A stretch of DNA of 64,000 bases from DATEDA01 sp963789885. Lineage in GTDB: Bacteria; Pseudomonadota; Gammaproteobacteria; Burkholderiales; SG8-39. The DNA is taken from contig CAWBNB010000033.1 in NCBI GenBank assembly GCA_963789885.1, forward strand, positions 248,001 through 312,000, in the 5' to 3' direction. The notes below the pieces were generated by a model that saw nothing but the letters and a program-made list of their open reading frames with translations, was not told where the DNA came from and searched no databases. The translations under genes were made by a program, and so were the position numbers. Below, piece after piece: positions 58,423-64,000 of this stretch (position 1 is the first letter of the stretch; each line of letters begins with the position of its first letter).

Positions 58423-58887
58423 ATGCAGTTCCAGCCGGCCGACCCCGCGTTCGAAGCCCGCGTCCGCGCGAGCTTCGAACGGCAAGCGGCGATGAAGCTG
58501 ATCGGCGCGGCGCTCGCGCGCGTCGCGCCGGGCCTCGCGACGATCGAGCTGCCGTATCGTGCGGACCTCACCCAGCAGCACGGTCTCGTCCACGGCGGGA
58601 TCGTCGCGATGATCGGCGACAACGCCGCAGGCTACGCGGCCTACACGCTGTTCCCCGCGGACAGCTCGATCCTCACGGTCGAGTTCAAGCTCAATCTCAT
58701 CGCCCCTGCCGATGGCGAGCGGCTCGTCGCGACCGGCCGGGTGAAGAAGCCGGGGCGCACGCTCACGATCTGTGAGTTCGAGGTCGTCGCGCACAAGGGC
58801 GCACGCGCGACCGTCTGTGCTCTCGGGCTCGAGACCTTGATCTGCCTCGCCGGAAAGCGGGACACCCCCGGCGGCCAGGACGGCTAA
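58423..58887 (+). CDS. PaaI-family hotdog thioesterase
   Basis: 154 residues. Hotdog fold with QQHGLVHGGIVAMIGDNAAG, the active-site HGG...D arrangement of PaaI/YbgC-like acyl-CoA thioesterases, and LTVEFKLNLIAPADGERLVA. It probably releases CoA from an aryl- or acyl-CoA. It is 20 bases after the decarboxylase gene and overlaps the end of the convergent folA by four bases. Confidence 0.88.
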   Translation: MQFQPADPAFEARVRASFERQAAMKLIGAALARVAPGLATIELPYRADLTQQHGLVHGGIVAMIGDNAAGYAAYTLFPADSSILTVEFKLNLIAPADGERLVATGRVKKPGRTLTICEFEVVAHKGARATVCALGLETLICLAGKRDTPGGQDG

Positions 58888-59354
58888 CGGGCGCGCTCGT
58901 AGGTCACGAACGCAAACCCCGCGCCCGGCTCCCGGGCGGTCTCGCGCCAGTCGGCGGGGTCGAACGCGGGGAAAAGGGCGTCGCCCGCGTAGTCGGCATC
59001 GATCAGCGTGAGGTGCAGCCGGTCGGCGCGCGGCAACGCGGCAGCATAGAGCTCGGCGCCCCCGATCACGAACGCTTCCGGCGCGTCGCCCGCCAGCGCG
59101 ATCGCGTCGGCGAGCGAATGCACGACTTCGCATCCAGGCCAGCTGGCATCGGGTTGGCGCGTGACGACGATGTTGCGTCGCCCGGGGAGCGGTCGGCCGA
59201 TCGATTCGTGCGTCTTGCGACCCATGATCACCGGGGCGCCCATCGTGAGCCGCTTGAAGCGCTTGAGGTCCTCCGGGAGATGCCAGGGGAGGCGGTTGCC
59301 CGCGCCGATCACACGGTTGCGGGCGAGCGCTGCGACGAGCGAGACGATGGGCAT
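58884..59354 (-). CDS. folA: Dihydrofolate reductase
   Basis: 156 residues. It reduces dihydrofolate to tetrahydrofolate with NADPH. Motifs: SLVAALARNRVIGAGNRLPW followed by HLPEDLKRFK (with the active-site acid), MGRKTHESIGRPLPGRRNIV, the NADPH-binding AFVIGGAELYAAALPRAD and TLIDADYAGDALFP. It is single on its strand and convergent with the thioesterase gene. Confidence 0.95.
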   Translation of the reverse strand: MPIVSLVAALARNRVIGAGNRLPWHLPEDLKRFKRLTMGAPVIMGRKTHESIGRPLPGRRNIVVTRQPDASWPGCEVVHSLADAIALAGDAPEAFVIGGAELYAAALPRADRLHLTLIDADYAGDALFPAFDPADWRETAREPGAGFAFVTYERAR

Positions 59355-59431
59355 GTCTCAGGGGGCCAGCCGCGCCGGCGGCGGCACCTGTATCATGGGG
59401 CGATCGATTATAGGGTGCGCTCCCGCCGGCA

Positions 59432-60886
59432 TTGAAGTTCGCCAACTTCTACTACCCGAAGTCGTTCCTGAAGCTGCTGCTGATCGGCTTCGTCGTCGTC
59501 GCCGCGCCGCTCGTCGTGGCGCTGGTGAACGCGGCGCTATCGATGCAGCGGCTGGCGAGCATGAGCGAGAGCGCGGTCGACCAGGCGGCGCAGGCGGCGC
59601 GCAGCTCGCGGCTGCTGATGGAGCAGGCGCTGTCGATGGAGCGCGTCGTCCGCCAGTACGTGATCCTCGACGACGCCGGACTGCTCGACGACTACGCCAA
59701 GATCCGCGGCAACTTCAAGCGCACGACGAGCGAGCTCTCGCTCCTGCCGCTCGACGAGCTGCAGCTCTCCGAGCTGAACCGGACCATCGACAAGGAGCAG
59801 GCGCTCTACGAGGCGCTGTCCACCCAGCCGGCGCAGGCCGCCGACCGCCGCAAGCTGATCGAGGGGTACGTGGACCTCTCGGGCCTCGCGAAGAACGTCC
59901 TGAACGAGTCCAACCTGCTGATCGACCGCGAGGTGGACCGGATGCGCGCGACGGCGGCGGCGACGCAGCGCGCGCTCTTCGTCGAGCTCGCGGCGGCGTT
60001 TCCGCTCGGCCTCGCGATCGCGGCGCTCTTCGCGTTCCTGATCGCGCGCCCGATCCGCCAGCTCGACCGCGCGATCCGCCGGCTGGGCGCCGGCGATTTC
60101 GCCGCCGCGCTCGACGTGCAGGGGCCCGCCGACCTGGAGTACCTCGGCGAGCGCCTCGAGTGGCTGCGGCGGCGGCTCGCGGCCGTCGAGGAGCAGAAGG
60201 CGCGGTTCCTGCGGCACGTCTCGCACGAGCTGAAGACGCCGCTCACCGCGCTGCGGGAGGGCTCGGAGCTGCTCGCCGACGGCTCCGCCGGGCCGGTGAC
60301 GCGCGAGCAGCGCGAGATCGTGTCGATCCTGCAGTCGAACAGCGTGCACCTGCAGCGACTGATCGAAGACCTGCTCCACTACCAGCGCGCGGTCGCCGGG
60401 GTCGAGCAGCTCAGGCTCGCCAAGGTGGATCTCGCGGCGGTGGCCCAGGGCGCGATCGACGGGCAGAAGCTCAACGCGGCCGGGCGCTCCATCGCCTTCG
60501 CGCTCGACGCCAAGCCCGCGCCGCTCCTCGGCGACGACGAGAAGCTGCGCGTCGTCCTCGACAACCTGTTGTCGAACGCGGTGAAGTACTCGCCCGAAGG
60601 CGGAACGGTGCGCGTCGAGGTCGCGCCGCGCGCGCGCGACGTCGCGCTCGAGGTCGCCGACGAAGGGCCGGGCGTGCCGGAGAGCGATCGGGAGAAGGTG
60701 TTCGACTGGTTCTTCCAGGGCGAGCGGCCGGCGGGCGCGCGCGTGAAGGGGAGCGGGCTCGGGCTCGCGATCGCGCGCGAGTTCGCCGTCGCGCACGGCG
60801 GCACCCTCGAGGCCCTTGCGGGACCGGGCGGGCGGTTCCGCCTCGTGCTGCCGCAGGTCGCATCGCGGAACGAGGCGGCCGCGTGA
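59432..60886 (+). CDS. glrK: GlrK/QseE-like sensor histidine kinase
   Basis: 484 residues, TTG start. TM1 (about 12-34), a helical periplasmic region (35-180), TM2 (about 185-205), HAMP, HisKA with the H-box FLRHVSHELKTPLTALREG and a HATPase with NLLSNAVKYS, VADEGPGVPE and GSGLGLAIAREF. With the following lipoprotein and sigma-54 regulator it forms the GlrK-QseG-GlrR (QseE-G-F) set, known in enterics to control the glmY small RNA and envelope stress functions. The lipoprotein gene overlaps its stop. Confidence 0.88.
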   Translation: MKFANFYYPKSFLKLLLIGFVVVAAPLVVALVNAALSMQRLASMSESAVDQAAQAARSSRLLMEQALSMERVVRQYVILDDAGLLDDYAKIRGNFKRTTSELSLLPLDELQLSELNRTIDKEQALYEALSTQPAQAADRRKLIEGYVDLSGLAKNVLNESNLLIDREVDRMRATAAATQRALFVELAAAFPLGLAIAALFAFLIARPIRQLDRAIRRLGAGDFAAALDVQGPADLEYLGERLEWLRRRLAAVEEQKARFLRHVSHELKTPLTALREGSELLADGSAGPVTREQREIVSILQSNSVHLQRLIEDLLHYQRAVAGVEQLRLAKVDLAAVAQGAIDGQKLNAAGRSIAFALDAKPAPLLGDDEKLRVVLDNLLSNAVKYSPEGGTVRVEVAPRARDVALEVADEGPGVPESDREKVFDWFFQGERPAGARVKGSGLGLAIAREFAVAHGGTLEALAGPGGRFRLVLPQVASRNEAAA

Positions 60887-61431
60887 AGCGCCTCGCGGCA
60901 TTGGCCGTGATCGTCCTCGCCGGCTGCACGGCGGTGCAGCCGCCGGCGCCGGTGACGACCGTACCTAGCCAGCCGCCCGCCCCCTCCGTGCCCGCGCCGG
61001 CCACGCCTGCTCCGCCGCCGCCCGCGCCGACCGTCGAAGCAGAGGAGGCGCGCCAGGTAGCGGAGCTTCTGAGTTACTATCAGCGCGTGGCAGGCCTCGG
61101 TCTGGAAGACCAGAAGCGCGAGCTTGCGACCGCGACGCAGGTCTTCAACCGCGAGCGCTCGAACGCAAGCCGCGTGCGCCTTGCGCTGGTGTACGCGATT
61201 CCGGGTACCGCATTGCAGGACGACGCCCGCGCCGCCCAGCTGCTCGAGCCGATCGCCTCGGGCAACGGCGCGCTCCGCCAGTTCGCCGGTCTCGTGCATG
61301 CCCAGGTCGCCGACCGGCTGAAAGCCCAGAAGCGCGCCGATCAGCTGAAGGACCAGGTCGAGCAGCTGCGTGCGATCGAGAAGCAGCTCATCGAGCGCGG
61401 AGGCCAGACGCCCCCGCCGCGAAAACCATGA
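60883..61431 (+). CDS. QseG-like lipoprotein of the GlrKR system
   Basis: 182 residues, GTG start overlapping the kinase stop (GTGA). Lipobox LAGC (Cys 15), a proline-rich linker, then a helical domain: ELLSYYQRVAGLGLEDQKRE, NRERSNASRVRLALVYAIPG and a C-terminal coiled coil (LKAQKRADQLKDQVEQLRAI). The position between the kinase and the regulator matches QseG, an outer-membrane lipoprotein needed for GlrK signalling in enterics. Sequence similarity to enteric QseG is limited, so the role is inferred from context. Confidence 0.75.
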   Translation: MKRLAALAVIVLAGCTAVQPPAPVTTVPSQPPAPSVPAPATPAPPPPAPTVEAEEARQVAELLSYYQRVAGLGLEDQKRELATATQVFNRERSNASRVRLALVYAIPGTALQDDARAAQLLEPIASGNGALRQFAGLVHAQVADRLKAQKRADQLKDQVEQLRAIEKQLIERGGQTPPPRKP

Positions 61432-61494
61432 ACCGGCGGACGCGCTCGTTCGCGGCACGGCCGGTACTGACGGGGATCCGCAAAGGGGGGGACA

Positions 61495-61525
61495 TACGAG
61501 GGGGCTCGCCCCCTTCGCGTACGAG
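61495..61525. repeat. Hairpin flanked by TACGAG direct repeats
   Basis: GGGGG (61500-61504) and CCCCC (61509-61513) with a CTCG loop, set between two TACGAG copies (61495 and 61520). It lies in the 110-base gap before the regulator gene. It may lower read-through from glrK into glrR, or be an intergenic repeat; the ACGAGGGG start recalls the palindrome at 11.6 kb. Confidence 0.4.
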
Positions 61526-61540
61526 GGCTTAGTACCGCGC

Positions 61541-62922
<1,382 letters not shown>

Positions 62923-62926
<4 letters not shown>

Positions 62927-63189
62927 GCGGCAGCCGCGGTGTCGTGATCCTGGCGGTCGTCCTCGCCGCCGGGTGTGCGAGCGATGCGAACCTGCGGCCC
63001 GGCGCGCAGAACCCTTCCACGGTGACGAGCTCGGTCAATCTCTCGGGCTTTCCGCCGGAGTTCAGGCGCGGGTTCAGCGACGGGTGCGCGGCCGTCCGTG
63101 CGAGCGAAACCGCGCAGCGGCCGAAGGGCGAAGCGCAGTACGTCGCAGGCTGGCAGGACGGGTTCGACTACTGCAAGCCGCGCAAGTAG
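62923..63189 (+). CDS. Small lipoprotein co-translated with glrR, unrecognised
   Basis: 88 residues. The ATG overlaps the glrR stop (ATGA). Lipobox LAAGC near residue 18, then SSVNLSGFPPEFRRGFSDGC and YVAGWQDGFDYCKPRK, a pattern of short conserved envelope lipoproteins with two cysteines. Function unknown; the overlap suggests a link to the GlrKR system. Confidence 0.7.
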
Positions 63190-63200
63190 CGAGCATCGAG

Positions 63201-63218
63201 TGTCGTTTTGTAGCGACA
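63201..63218. promoter_or_regulatory. Putative GlrR enhancer site 1 (TGTCG-N8-CGACA)
   Basis: TGTCG-TTTTGTAG-CGACA, with the arms extended to AGTGTCG/CGACACT. It fits the TGTC-N10-GACA sites reported for GlrR at enteric glmY. It is centred about 147 bases upstream of the predicted sigma-54 start site, a normal enhancer distance. Confidence 0.6.
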
Positions 63219-63257
63219 CTGCGATCCAGAGCGAAATCCTATCGGATTCCTACCGGC

Positions 63258-63275
63258 CGTCGTGGCTGGGCGACA
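63258..63275. promoter_or_regulatory. Putative GlrR enhancer site 2 (one mismatch)
   Basis: CGTCG-TGGCTGGG-CGACA has the same spacing as site 1 with one arm base changed. It is centred 57 bases from site 1 and about 90 bases before the predicted start site. Paired enhancer sites are usual for this regulator class. Confidence 0.5.
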
Positions 63276-63329
63276 ATGCGTACCCGAGTCCCGGGCGCAG
63301 AGCATTGATTCCCTTCGAATTGTTGGTGC

Positions 63330-63345
63330 TGGCACGGCGGTTGCA
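63330..63345 (+). promoter_or_regulatory. Sigma-54 promoter (-24/-12)
   Basis: TGGCAC-GGCGG-TTGCA matches the RpoN consensus at every conserved position, with the correct spacing of the -24 GG and -12 GC. Transcription would start near 63357, 18 bases before ATG 63375. Confidence 0.8.
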
Positions 63346-63374
63346 ACCGAGTGGCTTGAAACGAAGGAGCTGCA

Positions 63375-63770
63375 ATGGTTACGACGGTGCGCACCCGGCC
63401 GCAACTGCTCGTTGCCGGCACCGTGGCCTCGGTCGCGCTGCTCGGATTGGGCGCGCTCGTCGTGCTCACCCCGGCGCGAAGCCCGGAGCGATCCGAGGCA
63501 GCATCGGCAAAGGGGCCCGATGCAGCGCCGAGGCTCGCCGGCGGTTCGTCCTGCGCGAGCTGCGGCACGGTCGAGGCGATCCGGTCCGTCGTCGTGGCGA
63601 GCGGAGCGGACGGCACGAAACGCACGGTCTATCGCATCACGGTGCGCATGGACGACGGTTCCTTCCGGACCCTGTCGCAGGCGCTGCCCCCGTCGGTGGC
63701 GGTGGGCGAAGCGGTCAGGATCACCGACGGCGCCGTAGTGAGGCCGCCGCCGCAGGACGCGAAAGGGTAA
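63375..63770 (+). CDS. N-terminally anchored or secreted protein under sigma-54 control, unrecognised
   Basis: 131 residues, ATG 63375 with AAGGAG nine bases upstream. One N-terminal helix (LLVAGTVASVALLGLGALVV) anchors or exports it. A short linker leads to SSCASCGTVEAIRSVVV, then VYRITVRMDDGSFRTLSQAL and VAVGEAVRITDGAVV. The CASCG...V.V...G..V pattern recalls the tail of SlyB/glycine-zipper outer-membrane proteins, here without the glycine zipper. The exact family is unknown. It is probably a direct target of the neighbouring GlrR. Confidence 0.7.
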   Translation: MVTTVRTRPQLLVAGTVASVALLGLGALVVLTPARSPERSEAASAKGPDAAPRLAGGSSCASCGTVEAIRSVVVASGADGTKRTVYRITVRMDDGSFRTLSQALPPSVAVGEAVRITDGAVVRPPPQDAKG

Positions 63771-63864
63771 CCACGGCGCGACGCGCGCCCGGACAACAAC
63801 ACGATCACATCGTCCCCGGGAGAGCTCTCCCCGAGCAAGGTTCAGTTCACAGAGCTCTCCATTC

Positions 63865-63900
63865 AGGCCCGCTCCCCTCCCCGCGGGCCTTTCTTTTTTT
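63865..63900. terminator. Rho-independent terminator
   Basis: Stem AGGCCCGC / GCGGGCCT (8 bp) with a 10-base loop, followed by TTCTTTTTTT. It ends the sigma-54-driven gene. Confidence 0.85.
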
Positions 63901-63906
63901 GGCGGG

Positions 63907-64000
63907 TCAGGATCGGTGCTTCGCGAGCTCGCCGCGCAGGCGGGCGCGGAGGGCCTCCTCGGTTTCGTCGGCACCGTCCGCCGGCGAAGCGAGGAACGCT
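63907..64000 (-). CDS. 3' end of a minus-strand gene, cut by the window edge
   Basis: The last 94 bases encode, on the minus strand, AFLASPADGADETEEALRAR followed by LRGELAKHRS and a TGA at 63907-63909. The composition is protein-like and the convergent terminator lies just beyond the stop. Too short to identify. Confidence 0.4.
   Translation of the reverse strand, partial: AFLASPADGADETEEALRARLRGELAKHRS

Overview
The window looks like a chromosomal contig from a high-GC betaproteobacterium, probably of the Burkholderiales/Rhodocyclales/Nitrosomonadales type and probably assembled from a metagenome. The reasons are gene order and gene families: hda-HAD-(ABC)-pcnB-folK-dgk-panC beside purM, metG divergent from mrp followed by dcd, a GlrK/QseG/GlrR set, DUF4124 proteins, a PEP-CTERM protein and a DctPQM TRAP cluster. 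No plasmid, phage or CRISPR signature was seen.

Layout. 0-3 kb: a CorA-like transporter (cut by the window edge) and a CNNM/CBS protein. 3-7.4 kb: small membrane ORFs and a KdpD sensor kinase fused in frame to its KdpE regulator, with no kdpFABC pump genes. 7.4-15 kb: a tightly packed minus-strand housekeeping run (panC, dgk, folK, pcnB, BtuCD-like ABC, HAD phosphatase, hda) and divergent purM. 15-20.8 kb: an MBG-type adhesin remnant, two DUF4124 paralogues, dnaE, cytochrome b561, acylphosphatase. 20.9-27.1 kb: an accessory zone with a DsrE protein, a 5'-truncated FAD oxidase, a truncated Crp/Fnr regulator, an RlpA-like protein, an AT-richer ice-binding PEP-CTERM protein, an SRAP remnant, a TPR protein and a DUF4124 protein, ending at a fragment resembling a tRNA 3' end.

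27.1-42.4 kb is the most striking part: two complete, divergent hydrogenase-4-like operons in tandem on the minus strand. Each encodes HyfB, HyfC, HyfE, HyfF, a NuoCD/HyfG-like large subunit and a NuoB/HyfI-like small subunit. Both large subunits lack the [NiFe]-binding cysteines but share the same replacement motifs, so these are energy-converting-hydrogenase-related (Ehr) complexes rather than hydrogenases. A small XRE-type regulator lies between them. A Ser/Thr kinase and a cyclase-like/PEGA protein sit directly upstream.

44.7-50.1 kb: metG, mrp, a truncated DUF2269 gene, a lipoprotein gene with an FNR/Anr-like box, a truncated SphA-like gene and dcd. 50.2-57 kb: a catabolic and uptake cluster (TRAP DctMQP, cupin, CDGSH protein, GntR regulator, ornithine-cyclodeaminase-like and dihydrodipicolinate-synthase-like enzymes). 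57-59.4 kb: a type III PLP amino acid decarboxylase behind an elaborate leader, a thioesterase and folA. 59.4-64 kb: a GlrK-QseG-GlrR two-component set, a lipoprotein and a secreted or anchored protein preceded by a near-perfect sigma-54 promoter with two GlrR-like enhancer sites.

Data-quality caution: several genes that should be intact (dnaE, metG, the small subunit of the second Ehr cluster, cytochrome b561) carry single-base frameshifts, mostly at GC runs. Single-nucleotide assembly errors are therefore likely, and other frame-dependent claims (the KdpD-KdpE fusion, the broken ORF after folK) must be read with this in mind.
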